Assembly: GCF_024586455.1 (NCBI RefSeq) | Contig: NC_065922.1 | Coordinates: 15,000,089-15,064,088, forward strand | Direction: 5' to 3' | Origin: Bactrocera neohumeralis | Lineage: Eukaryota > Arthropoda > Insecta > Diptera > Tephritidae | Length of the DNA stretch: 64,000 nt | Shown: positions 47,552 to 58,944 of the stretch, one piece after another | Layout: each line of letters opens with the position of its first letter | How positions within the stretch are numbered: position 1 is the first letter of the stretch | Notes under the pieces: generated by a model | Told to the model about the DNA's origin: nothing | The model's input: the letters and a program-made list of their open reading frames with translations, nothing else | Databases searched by the model: none | Position numbers and translations under genes: made by a program

Positions 47552-48640
47552 TTGCCTCTTGAAGGAAAAAAAAATACAGTTAAAGCAAAAACTTGGCTTG
47601 ATGACGACTTTTCGGACACTGTCCCCAGCAAAACACACCCTTTAGGCGTGGTATGCTCTATGCAAAGTTCGTGCCGTGCGAACCCACTTTTGACCAAAAA
47701 CAACGACGAGTTGATGATTCGGAGTAGTGTTTGGAGAGGTTTAAGCATAATTCAACAGACTTTTGCATCGATATGTTACAATAGATGAAACATGGCTCCA
47801 TCCTTTCACTACGAATCCAAATCGACAGTCATACGAGTAGACTGCACACGATGAACCCGCTTCAAAACGTGGGAAAATGGCACAATAAGCTGGTAAGGTG
47901 GACCTGCGCCAGCAGCTCGTCGATGCGCTAATATCACATCCTTCTTAGAGGCCATGGCTGAGGCAATACTGCGCTTATGCTCGGTGGTTTTGCGTAGTTC
48001 AAAGTGCACCACTGACAAGATTACAGGTGCGATCAGCCGTGCGACACTCCAGCCCATTTAATCAACCAAATAGATGGAGCCAACAAAAGCGATCTTCTTA
48101 AACACAGTACAAATAATGGAGAATATGCTGTCGCTGCTGGCGGATATTGTAGAGACAGCTTTTTCGGGATTTATTTCCTTGGTGTATAATGGTGTATTTT
48201 CGAATGCGCATGGAATAATATTTCTTGACTACTTCGAAAAAGAAAAGTTATTGGACCATTTGAAGGACAAAATCGCCGAAAAACGGCCGGATTAGAAGAA
48301 AACGAAAGTGCTGTTTCACTAAGACAATGCTTCTCCAGATATTCTCCAGATCTGATCACCAGCTACTACAAGTATTTCCCGTTCTCAGATCTAAAAGATG
48401 GCGCGCTGGCATGAAATTTTCGTCGAATAAAGAGGTGATCGCTGCAACTGAGGCCTATTTTTAAGCAATGGTACGACGAAAATGAAATCGAAAAGTTGGA
48501 TTGTCGCTACAATCAGTGTATCACTTTTGAATGGAGCTATGTTGAATCAAACAAAAAAGAATTTCGCCAAGAAAACTGCGTGGTAGACTGGGAAATTTTC
48601 AGTTGACCTGTTACCTGTACATCCTGACGTTAAAGTATCG
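47552..48640 (+). mobile_element. Mariner relic on the plus strand, deleted and interrupted
   Basis: The frame from 47552 reads KAKTWLDDDFSDTVPSKT, the N-terminal DNA-binding part. It is followed in broken frames by QKQRRVDDSE, then VTIDETWLHPF (first catalytic Asp block, about 47774-47806). After KRGKMAQ-AGKV at 47900 the family sequence stops. It resumes at about 48190 with NAHGIIFLDYFEKEKLL, KIAEKRPD, KVLFH-DNA (second Asp, with an upstream stop), SNKEVIAATEAYF and a C-terminal end near 48560. About 290 bases at 47901-48189 do not belong to mariner. The third Asp block is lost. Confidence 0.82.
47901..48189. other. Foreign insert inside the mariner relic
   Basis: It interrupts mariner residues AGKV and VF-AHGIIF. 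GGTG occurs at both borders (taaGGTGgacc and aatGGTGtatt), possibly a short target duplication or chance. A minus frame (47809-48057, 82 codons) overlaps it without a recognisable domain. Its origin is unknown. Confidence 0.45.
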
Positions 48641-50645
48641 CTTATTTTTAAAAGCGAATACAAAAAAGTCTCCGAAACAGAGAGAGCTGTATCGCTGGTC
48701 TAATTTCCTACTGGCTCTCTAGTGCTTTTTTTGTGGTAGATACCAATTCAGCTGTGCTCATTTCACACGCGAACAAAAAAATGAAATCGATAAAATTTTA
48801 TCACTTTTAAGTGCAGGTACGTCCATATGAGTACAACAACTATGTTGACGTGAACTCTACTTTATAGGTTAGCAATTTAGGCGGAACCCAACCCACGGCA
48901 CACCCCTAACACATGTGCACAGCTATAAGAGTTATAAGGCGTACGTTGAGCTATAATGCTGTGGAAGTGTTTCGTTTTATTTCAAACTTTTTGTTGTTTT
49001 CGTGCTTGGATATACAACAAAGTTTAACATAGTTGTTGTCCATAATTTGTTGAGGTACGAAAACAAGCCAGTTTTTGGCGTTTGCGTTGATAGTGTATAT
49101 GAATACCGAAAGACGCCTTAGCACCTACGCATCGACTCACATACATACACCATATTTGCGTATGCATTAACCCAAAAGGCCAACAACACTACTAAAAAAA
49201 CGGTAATTTCCGAACCACCTGCCAACATCGCTCCCACCAACAACCTGATGGTAAACTCAGGCGTAGAACCGACACGTTTCCTTCAAATATATTGGCTAAA
49301 AAGGTGTGGTGTCCGTTAGAGTATGTCTACTTCGTGTCCATCATGTCCATGCATACGAATACTTGATTGCCACCAAAGACCAACGGTACTGTGTTACATG
49401 CTGCGAGGTCATCAGCAGGTGAAAGAAAAAAAAAAACAACAAGACATCATTATCATTATGAAAATGTTAATGTGTCAGCAGTGAAGTGCCATTACAAGGC
49501 CGCCACAGCAGATGGTCCGTGGCTGTTAAAGGCGTACAGGATACGAGTACCAGAGGTGGAGAGAAGAGGGCTTTTAAAGTTAAATTAATTGGATTTTTTG
49601 TGAAATAAGAGAAAGAGAGCGCAAGAACTGCAGGTAATAAAGAGTATTTGTGGGGAGAGAGAGAGCGAAAAAGCAAGAGAGTGAGCGAAATATTGAGTAA
49701 GTGTAAGCAAATGGGTACCAGGCAATAGCGCATGAAGACATGAAGACGTCAAAACAGCCGAGTCGAGACGAAATGAATGAAAGCAATGAATGGGTGTGAA
49801 TGGTAATTCAATTCGACTAATTACGCATCGACAGCAGAAGTCCACACACACACACACATACACACCTTCCTGCTTACACGCGCACCCATGCCATAAAAGT
49901 TTCATTAGCAGCAATCCATAACGAGCGTTGAACGTTGACGGCGTTTGCATGGCAATGACGCCACCGAGTGACCGTTGGCGGCGTCACGCGGCGCTTTGGC
50001 TTTCTCGTGTAATTATATATGCAATTGCGGTAAAATGAATGAATATTAAAAGTTTTATAGCAAATATGCAAAAAGTTTTGTGGACTTGTGGACACGCAGA
50101 TGCATTTGCAGATTAAAACAATGAAAGTTTTGGTTGATAAAATGGAAATTGACTTTGCCGGTTGGATGTTGATGTTGAAACAGTGCGTTGGCGGAAACGC
50201 AAAATTTTCCATGAAATTAAAAAAATTATTTAAACAATTTAGACTGACCATCCAGCGAAGTTGGCTTGTGCTTGTAAATAAATAGTAGAATTTATAAGAA
50301 ATTGCGGGCGCAATTTGCCAAAATTTTCACGGTGCTTCTTCTGCTATTTATCGTATTCCATTGACTTATTTATCAAATGAAATATGTCTACAGATTTTTG
50401 TGGCCGATATATTATTAGAGGTTTTCCAAACAAGGAGTTGCTTTTGACTGATTAGTTTTTATGACAGCTACTAACTATATTAATCCGATTTGAACAATTT
50501 CCTCGCAGATTGCATTATTGCCTAATAGATAATAATCCATACAAAATTTGGTGAAGATGTCTTGTCAAATGAAAAAGTATTAGCTTGTCGGTTTTCAATT
50601 TCCGACATACCGGAGTTCCTTTCGTGCTGCCGAAGGTCCTTTCGA
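48641..50645. other. Unique non-coding stretch
   Basis: No transposon and no supported exon. It has GAGAGAGA at 49655-49667, a (CA)n at 49843-49862, and a more GC-balanced segment at 49900-50000. Open frames at 49367-49588 (+) and 49874-50251 (-) show no domain. Confidence 0.4.
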
Positions 50646-50649
50646 CGAA

Positions 50650-52016
50650 AATATATTGTTGGTCATGGATCTTTTTTCCAAGACTTAGCGCATCTTCAAA
50701 ATCAGGTCGGTTGTAGATTTTCCAGGTTTTAAGGTCAATTAGGGTCAATTGGGCTTTAATCTTTCACACAGTACGCTCGATAGAACCTTACATGCGATGC
50801 TTAGGAGACTTATCCCACGGTAGTTAGCGCAGATTGTAAGTTCTCCCTTTTCTTGGACTTAAATTCCAATCACTGGGCATGCTTTCGTCCGACCATATTC
50901 CACAAAGAAGCTGTTGCATGCTCCTAATCAGTTCTTCGCCGTCGTATTTGATTAGCTCGGCTGGCAATCTATCGGCTCCGCTGCTTTGTTGTTCTTCAAA
51001 CGGGTAATTGCTATTCGAAACTCATCATAGTCGGACAATGGAACGTCTGCTCCATCGTCATCGTTTGGGAAATCAGGTTCACCTTCTCCAGATGTTACAC
51101 TTTTACTGTCATTCAGCAGGATGGAAAAATGTTCTCTCCATAACTTCAGTATGCTCCGAATATGAGCCACTAGATCACCACTTTGGGTTCAACAAGAGTA
51201 TACTCCGGTCTTGAAACCTTCTGTTAGTCGCCGCATCTTTTCGTAAAATTTTCGAGCATTACCCCTGTCGGCTAGCTTGTCAAACTTCATACTCACGCAT
51301 TTCGGCCTTTCCGGTTATTGTCTGCAAATTACATCTTGCTTCCCTCTTCAGCTCTCAGTATCTACCCTCTCCCGAACGTGTTGCGGTCGATTGGAACGTT
51401 GCAAAGTAGGCAGTCTGTGTTCTCTACACTGCGATACGGCCTTCCTCATCGTACCAGCTGTTCTTTTCCGAAAACTAATGGTTTCATTCGTAAGGAGCTT
51501 GAAATGCCATCCCACAGCTCCCTTATACCAAGTTGCTGATGAGTGCTCTCAGAGAGCTGGTGTGCAAGTGGAGTAGAAAATCCTTTGGCTGTCTGTTATG
51601 AGTGCAGCTTCTCGACGTTGAACCTTCCTTGTGTTTGTTGACTTTTGTTTTTTGCTGTACAGAGGCGGGAGCGTATTTTCGCTCCTATGCTGGAATCACG
51701 TACTACAGATAACCATATTTCGAGCTCTGGCGGAGTCGTTCAGCCTCAACCCATTAGAGGTCGAATTTACCGACCGTTGTGCCAAATAAATCTCCAAGCG
51801 CTCGTAGAAGACATCTTTGGTCATATCGTCGTTCTCTTCCATTGGGGTGTACGCGGAAATCATCGATATGTTGAAGGGCCTCGCTTTAAGTCGGTTTGTG
51901 GCTAGACGTTCATCCACCGGGATGAATGCCAGGACTCGGCGACGAAATCTCTCTCCAACCAATGACGTCATACTGCCCGACTGTTTGAGTGCTCGACACT
52001 TTCACCAGCTGAGTTG
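50650..52016 (-). mobile_element. RTE-type LINE copy 5, with endonuclease domain
   Basis: The minus frame 51696-51971 reads MTSLVGERFRRRVLAFIPV, NRLKARPFNISMISAYTP, MEENDDMTKDVFYERLE and ARNMVICST. This is the apurinic-type endonuclease domain of the element, with a deletion removing the GDFN block. Frame 50952-51170 (ILKLWREHFSILLND, FRIAITRLKNNKAAEPID) is the linker to the reverse transcriptase. The 3' half of the element is missing; the copy begins within the palm near 50650. Confidence 0.87.
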
Positions 52017-53045
52017 AAAACATGCCTGAGAAATTCGCAGATTATCTCAGATGCAGAAATCGATTAAATAAATATTTGGTATATTTCGTCCGACTGTATA
52101 AAATCCGAAGATATTACATAAATATATAGAAATGCTCTGAAGTATTGAATCTCCAGTTTTTAGTTGAGTATTTGATTGTAAAATGGGACCGCAGTAGCTA
52201 TCGAATGAGTTCTAAAAGCCTCTGCTTAAACATAAGTTGACACAAAAATCTATAATAATGGAGTTGAGTTTCATCTGAAATGCTTTTCCTTTTAATTATT
52301 TTCCTTTAATTTATTGATTTCGATAATGTAATAGCTACAAGTTGAAGTTGAGAAACGTACACCCGCACAAATAACTTGATTTAATCGCTTGATTGATGTC
52401 AAACGAGTCAAATGACAATCGTTAAAAAAATAGCTTAGGATGGTAGAAATCGTACGGAAATCAAAGCTTAGTTAAAGAGATTTTAATGCCAAGCTATTAC
52501 CGCTGACAACCACAGGCTAAAACTGATAACAAGCGTTACAACCAAAGCCATCTCCATAAAAGCGCTTAATATCGAATCATTTTGTTAATATAGATATTTC
52601 GGGATTTGAAAATGGTTATGTTCAGATGCTGTTATATTAGCTATTACATTTATTTACAATTACTCTACTTTGTTTATTTTGATTTCAACAATCAAAGGGT
52701 TTAAGATGTGTAGGTGATTGGCCCTTTGTAGTTTAGACAAGTTTCGGAGCTGCGGGTTTGCTTTATGTTGTCTCAGACGAAAGTCGTTTCTTCTCTGAGA
52801 CAGCATAATCATGAACAGAGAGTATCGCGTGAAGTTGAGGTGAACGTTTGCCGGTATATGAGATGGCTGTCTGAGACGTCAACGATTAGGAGGGTGAAGC
52901 TATATTTTCGTATCATCAAATCCTTCTGATTCCCCGTTCCTCTTATGCGCTATGTTCCATCTTGGTACTTTGGGAATATGTTTTCTTTACCTGGTAGACA
53001 CATAACGGCCAACAATGGCGCAGAGAGTAAGGTCAAAAGGATCTT
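52017..53045. other. AT-rich non-coding stretch
   Basis: Nothing identifiable between two LINE copies. Confidence 0.45.
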
Positions 53046-53047
53046 GC

Positions 53048-53960
53048 ACCTTCTTCTTCCTTATTGATGTAGATACCGCTTATAATCGAGTTTACAACCG
53101 AGCACTAGTCGTTCTACCTTTTCGCAAGGTGGCGCCAATTGGAGATTCCAAGCGAAGCCAGGTTCTTCTCCACATGATCTTTCCAACGGAGTGGAGCTCT
53201 TCCCTCTACTCTGCTTCGATCAGCGAGTCCTGCGTCGAATACTTTCAGAGCTGGAGTGTTTTCATCCATTCGAACGACAAGACCTTAGCAGAATACCCGC
53301 TGTCTCTTAATTCGCTTGACTATGTCAATGTCCCCGTATAACTTATAAGCCATTGGATTTCTAGGCTGACATTGTTGTTGGTGTTAATACTGGTTCCAAG
53401 ATAGACGAAATTATCTACGACTTCAAAGTTATTACTGTCGACAAGTCGCGAGTGCGATGACCCTCGTTTAATACCATAACCATCTGCTTTGCTTTCTCAT
53501 CCTGTCTGTAGAAAGCAGAACTAACGGCGCGGCTGCTGAGGAATATCATCGGCGTACGCCGTCAGCTGTACACTCTTATAGGAGATTGTACTTCTGGATT
53601 AAGCTCTGCACCTCGAATTATTTTCACTAACATTAGATCGAAGAAGTCGCACAATAGGGAGTCACCTTGTCTGAAATCTCGTTCGGTATCGAGCGGTTCG
53701 GAGAGGTCCTTCCCGAACCTGACGGAGCTTTTATTATTGCTGAACGTCTTTTTACACAGCCGTATAAGTTTTTCGGGGATACCAAATTTAGACATAGCGG
53801 CATAAACGCAACTTCTTTTCGTGCTGTCAAAAGCAGCTTTAAAATCGACGAAGAGGTGGTGTGTCGATCCACTTTTCATGGGTCTTTTCCAAGACTGATC
53901 AGTTGTTGACTTTCCAGGCATAATGCGTCTCTGATAAGGTCGAATCAGTTTGTTGACGGT
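53048..53960 (-). mobile_element. RTE-type LINE copy 6, catalytic motif preserved
   Basis: The 3' end is cttcttcttccttattgatg (53049). The minus frame 53562-53921 (119 codons) reads HHLFVDFKAAFDSTKRSC, MSKFGIPEKLIRLCKKTFSN, KDLSEPLDTERDFRQGDSLL. It holds the first palm Asp (FVDFKAAFD) and RQGDSL. In another frame the second catalytic block YADD is intact at 53545-53556 (tac gcc gat gat). It is still dead, because the frames differ and most of the endonuclease is absent. Confidence 0.88.
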
Positions 53961-55860
53961 GGGCTTTTGATCTTGAACCTAGGAAGATCAAAAATAAGGA
54001 GATATACATACACTTAGGTCTGTTTTGAATCATTATGTTCTGTTTGACTTTTAATCTTGAGTCCGTTAGTATTTTTGGTACATAGAAGTATATATCTTCA
54101 GAAGTGTTGTTCGGCAAATCAGAGACAAACCACTAAAAGCTGAGAATATTTTCTTCGATTGGCGCCCGAAGAAATTTTGGAGGTGAACTCGATACTACGA
54201 ATCATCTAGTTTTTTGTCTTTGGGCACATTCGGTTGGTGTTTCTTCAATTTTATAATATAACAGAATTCCTCATATGTGAACAAGATAAATACTGTAAAT
54301 CTCATAAAAATCTTCAATATGTTGTATAAAAGATTACACCGTAGTCCCGTTTTTCGGGATGCCGAACCATTTTACGAGTTGCCTCACTAAGCACACACAT
54401 ATGCGGGCACGTAGTTAGCTCATCAAATGCCAATTACTTGAACTATAACAGCAGAATGAGTTAGACAACAACAAATATAAACATTTGGAGAACCTATGGT
54501 AACAACAACAACCGCTACAACAATAGTGTAATATAACAGGCTTTTATAAAGAGCGAAAAAGCGTCCATTAGCTGCAGTTGTCTTGTTATTGTTGTTTACA
54601 AGGGCTTTAGCAAAACGTCAAGGGAAAAGCGTAATGAAACGAAGAAACGTCATTAGGATGGGAGAAAAAGAAAGAAGGAAAAAAACCTCGATGTAACGAA
54701 ACACATTTTATACGCTTGACATATGCGAACGCGAACAAAAAATGCAGCAACAACAACAAACAGGCAAAATTGAAGCGCTCCAGTGTGTTGCTTGAAATGA
54801 CAGTTAACTTACGCGTATTTTGCCAATGCGAAACTGTAGAACAACAACAACAAACACAAGCGCAGCAGTAACAACGAGGAAATCAGAGCCGACTGACATG
54901 CTCAACATCCTTGAAATGCTGCGACAGGATTATTTTTACACACCACAACAACGAAAAACAAAAAAGCCACAGCAGACAAAAGTAAAGCAAAGCAGAAAGG
55001 CGGCGAAGGAAGGGCAGCGTATAAAGGGAGGGCAGAGCATTGAAGGCGAGCGCAGATTGTTAGTGAAAACTGCGACAGTGGCAACACCATTGGTGAGCAA
55101 ATGGTGAACGCTTTCATTGGAAATGCGCGCAGACGAACAGACGGGCGGATAAACAGACGGACGAGCATTAGATGCAGACACAGACACAGCGATACCAATT
55201 TGTGGTGGGAGCGGTGCGGTAGGCAGCATGCCAGCCAGGCGCGTGGCAGGATGATGACGAGGGCGGCGATGTCACGCAGCTATATTCCACTGACTCTAAA
55301 CACACACACACACATGAATATATATTTACATGTGTGTGCGTGTGTTACTTTTTTAACCACAGAACAGCACATTGCTTCTGTTTTGTTGGGTTCATTTGAC
55401 GTTGGCGAATGACAACGACGACGTCACTTTTTGTTTCACAGACATGCGATTTTTTAGTCGTTTGTCCTTCCTGTCTTCCTTAAAGTAACGCGTTGCCGGC
55501 GACGCACTGTTGCGACTTTTGGTTGGGTAATACTGTATTTAAGAGCGCTTTCGTCGTTGGCAAGCGTGATCTCACAAATTTATGTAATCCTTTGATGTGA
55601 CTAAACACTTGAGTGGCATGGCAAACGAGCGCTAGATATTAGACTGCGGTTTACAGTGCACGTCAAACAAATGAGAGCTCAATATTATGCATAGCGAGCT
55701 TAATAAACTTATGTTCGTTGTTATTTTACTTTAAATTCTTTAAGTTTTTGACTTCTCATACATTCAGACGTGCGCAATAAATTTAACTTATGAAGCACTA
55801 GATCACAATATCAACAGAGATTTAGCAATATTTACCAAAATTGTAGTTAGAATAAGAAAA
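53961..55860. other. Unique stretch, CAA-rich and GC-richer in part
   Basis: 54430-54560 and 54740-54860 contain CAA tracts. 55100-55300 is GC-rich, with a (CA)n at 55300-55315. Overlapping open frames on both strands (54820-55107 plus, 54902-55198 minus) show only compositional bias. The texture resembles fly gene-start or leader regions, but no exon can be supported. Confidence 0.4.
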
Positions 55861-55861
55861 G

Positions 55862-56649
55862 TAAAGGGTGATCTATTTCGAGACTCCTTACTTTAATAAA
55901 AACACAGATTCTTCAAATTTAATGGAGAATGTTTATTATTATTCGGAAGAACATTCTTTGACACTTATTTTTTTAAGATTGTCTCTTTCAAATCTTTGCT
56001 GTGGCTACGTCTCAGATGGTCCATTCGTTGAGTCCAATTTTCGATGATTTGTTGGTAACTGGCGAATAGCAAAGGTGATGTTATGCCCGAAGGCCTGGAT
56101 TGAAGCGAGTTTGTTAAAATGATCGAGTGTTCTCTCCACAAATCTATTGATTGATGCGTTGTGTGGCAAGTGGCACCGTCTTGTTGAAAACAAATGTCGC
56201 CGAGACTATGAGCTTCAATTTCAGGCATCAAATAGTCGGTTATCATGGCGCGATAACGGTCGCCATTGACGGTTACGTTCTCATCGGCATCATTTTTGAA
56301 GAAATATGGACGGATGATTCCAACGTCCTATAAACCACACCAAACCGTCGTTTTATTTGGATGAAATGGCAGCTCTTGAATATCTTCAGGTTGACCATTG
56401 TCCCAAATGCGGCTTGTTTGCTTGTTTCCATACCCATTGAGTCAGAAATGGACTTTATCGTCGAACAAAATTTGGCTCGAAAAAGTGGGATTTTCTTGGA
56501 ACTTTTCAAGAGCCCATAGAGCAAAGTAATGTCGCTTGGAAAGGTCGACGAGTGGCTTCAGTTCTTGGACAAGCTGTATTTTGTACGACTCATTGCGACA
56601 CGACGACATTTTCTCATAAAAAAATTACTTCTACTTGGATTACCCATTA
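55862..56649 (-). mobile_element. Family B transposon, TA-flanked copy with N-terminus
   Basis: TA flanks the ends AAGGGTGATC (55864) and GATTACCCAT (ending 56647), so the borders are clear. The minus strand starts at 56609 with MSSCRNESYKIQLVQELKPL, and continues FALWALEKFQENP, FSSQILF, then PYFFKNDADENVTVNGDRYR, AMITDYLMPEIE and CFQQDGATCHTTHQSIDLW (second catalytic Asp). The frame then skips to IIENWTQRMDHLRRS near the C-terminus, so the third catalytic Asp block (PPRSCDLTPLDFF) is deleted. Several frameshifts occur. Length is 784 bases. Confidence 0.88.
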
Positions 56650-57095
56650 GTTAGAAAAAGAAAAGTAAACCAAAAATTGTTTATTAAGTAATTGGATTAT
56701 TGGCAAATAGAACTAATTTTCAAAGTTCAAAAATGTCATAAATCATAAAGCGTTGCTCACTTAAAAATCACAGCTGGATAGTTTAATTCCCTAGTTAGTG
56801 GTGGTTCACGGGCCTTCAGTGCTGGTTTTTGGGCAGATAAACTACGACGCATGCAAAAGGTAAAGAGATGGAAATAAGTGCTTTAAGCTATTAAGTATCA
56901 TTCCACTTTAGAAAAATCTTTGAAAACTCCTGGCCGATTATACCAACTAGGCCCGTCATGTGGTCGCATCGAACAGAGTTAGTCCGTCGGAATCTGCTAT
57001 ATTAAGCAAGAAAATACCTTGGAGATAGAAATTTTAATTAATACTGCTTATGCTCACCTCTATCTCCATGGGCTGTGAGGGTCTTTACTATAGTC
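56650..57095. other. Unrecognised spacer
   Basis: No gene or repeat was identified. Confidence 0.4.
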
Positions 57096-57099
57096 GTGC

Positions 57100-57560
57100 T
57101 ACTTATACTAACTTGAATTATTCAAACTATAGGCTATCTGAATCCATAACGTTGCGCCGGCTTGTCAGCCAAGAATGAATCAAGCCAATTTATACGCTGT
57201 TCTTATGTGAACCATAGTCCAGAGAGGGCGGTCTGCAAGGCTCGGTGCAAATAGTAGTCAGTGGAGACAAGGTCTGGACTATAAAGTGGGTGATTTAAAA
57301 CTTCGCTTTTTTCCATATAGTTTTTAACCGGTCTTGTAACATAAATAACAGTCATAATGGTTTTCGAAGTTCATTAGCATGCCTTCTGTTCCCTCTAAAT
57401 ACAGAACATTAACTTGGCGTCGTGGATATCTGAATTTGCCATGCAATTGGGGCGTCAAAATCAATCTTACAACGTCTTTTGGCCACTTTTGCTTTGCTAC
57501 AGCATGTTCACCATAAACTTCCACCCAAAATATGATGACTTTCGGCGGAAGTTTTTTTCA
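57100..57560 (-). mobile_element. Mariner relic, N-terminal piece joined to C-terminal piece
   Basis: The minus frame 57324-57524 begins EVYGEHAVAKQKW, the mariner helix-turn-helix region (family form VYGE-AV--RT-Q-WF). It is followed out of frame, below 57300, by NHPLYSPDLVSTDYYLHRAL, the third catalytic Asp block (family form HPPYSPDLAPSDYHLFRSL), then WLDSFLADKPAQRYGF. The first two catalytic blocks are deleted. Confidence 0.68.
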
Positions 57561-58010
57561 TATTAAAGTAAACAAGAAGAACTCCCCATAAAAAGACTTT
57601 TTCGTAGACAAAGTTAGACATATTTGAGCGAAAACCAGAGAAAACCGCATCAAGATTGGTTGAGTAGTTCTCGAGAAATTTTGCCAACCGACTTTAAAAA
57701 CACAGTTTCGAGAAAAACACGTTTAAAGACGGATCGCTTAGTCTAACTAGCCTCGAGCGCACAAGTTCACAAGGCTGTATCTCCGAAACTATTACCCGGA
57801 TAAACTTGAAAATTTAGGACACTATTTAATAGAGGTGTTGTGAAATTTAATAAGACAAAAAAAATTCGTTTTTTTAAAACCCGTAAACCCATGTCAGCCC
57901 TTAAATGGTTGAAATTAAATTAGTCTTTCAAATAAGTGTCTATTCGGATTTATAACGTTGTGCCGGCTTGTCAGCCAAGAATGCATCAGGCCCTAGTATT
58001 AGAACCTATT
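57561..58010 (-). repeat. Dispersed repeat and second mariner C-terminal scrap
   Basis: cgttgtgccggcttgtcagc at 57957 repeats cgttgcgccggcttgtcagc at 57147, continuing caagaatg, the minus-strand DKPAQR block of mariner. The sequence between (tctcgagaaattttgccaac, gtatctccgaaactattacc) looks like a repeat tail but was not matched within the window. Confidence 0.55.
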
Positions 58011-58940
58011 AAATTTCTCTTTCTTTTCTTACGCTCTATATTAGTTGCGCTCTCTCTCTCTCTCTGCCACTCAAGTTCGAAGATTTCGCAAATTTCGTGG
58101 AAATTATTGTGATTAGTGTTGTTCGAATTAATATTCAATAGAGTCATCAAGTCAATGAGTGTTTCAATTTGTCAAATTCTAAGCAAATATTTGCGATTAT
58201 TACATTTGCCACATATGATGGCGTTCATTTTACCTTGTCAAAATATCATTGACTAAGCATTTAATCGCCACACATTTATATACGCAAGTACAGACACACT
58301 AGACTACAAACAGGCAAAAATCCCTAGAATATTAATGCCACGCACACAATAAATTGCACGCACAACCAACAAATTTTGTCTGCTCAGCACAAAATGATGA
58401 CCTCAAATTTGACTAATGGATATGGATTACGTTGGACCTTATCAATTAATTGAGAAGAACGCATCATTGTGGCTGCCACACATCACTCATGGTTCGATTT
58501 TTGGCTCTAAATACACATACACATACTTGTACATATATAAATTGATGAATGTGCCAAAGTGTGTGTGTGTGTGTGGTCGTTTGTAATAAAACCCGTTAAC
58601 TGCATCGTTTAAAATTTTGTCGATACGACATTTATTGTTGTTGCTATTACAGCTATGGCACTAACTGTCAGCGTTTCCGTTGCTGAAATTGCATTCCGTC
58701 AACGAAAGGTGACAAATGTCAACAGTTTAAGCGAACATTGAAAAATGCCGTTGCAGGGGACAGCCGAACATGCTGCAGCAAAAACTGCAACAATCAAAAA
58801 AGTGCTGTTTAAAAAAAAAAAAAAAACAAATAGGGAAGGTATAAGTACGGGCGCAACTGACAAGTAAAGGGTGTTCCAAAATACACACAAAATTGGAATT
58901 AACTATAGGGCGTCTCAAAATTAACGCAAGATTTAAATCA
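58011..58940. other. Non-coding stretch with CT, GT and A microsatellites
   Basis: (CT)n at 58050-58066, (GT)n at 58559-58575 and a 17-base A-run near 58810. gggtgttccaaaatacacac at 58867 resembles a transposon terminus but has no partner here. No gene was recognised. Confidence 0.45.
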
Positions 58941-58944
58941 ACTG

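Noticed and set aside
54820..55412. Overlapping plus and minus frames in the CAA/GC-rich stretch
   Set aside because: Lys/Gln-rich and Ser/Leu-rich compositional products on opposite strands, with no splice borders or domains.
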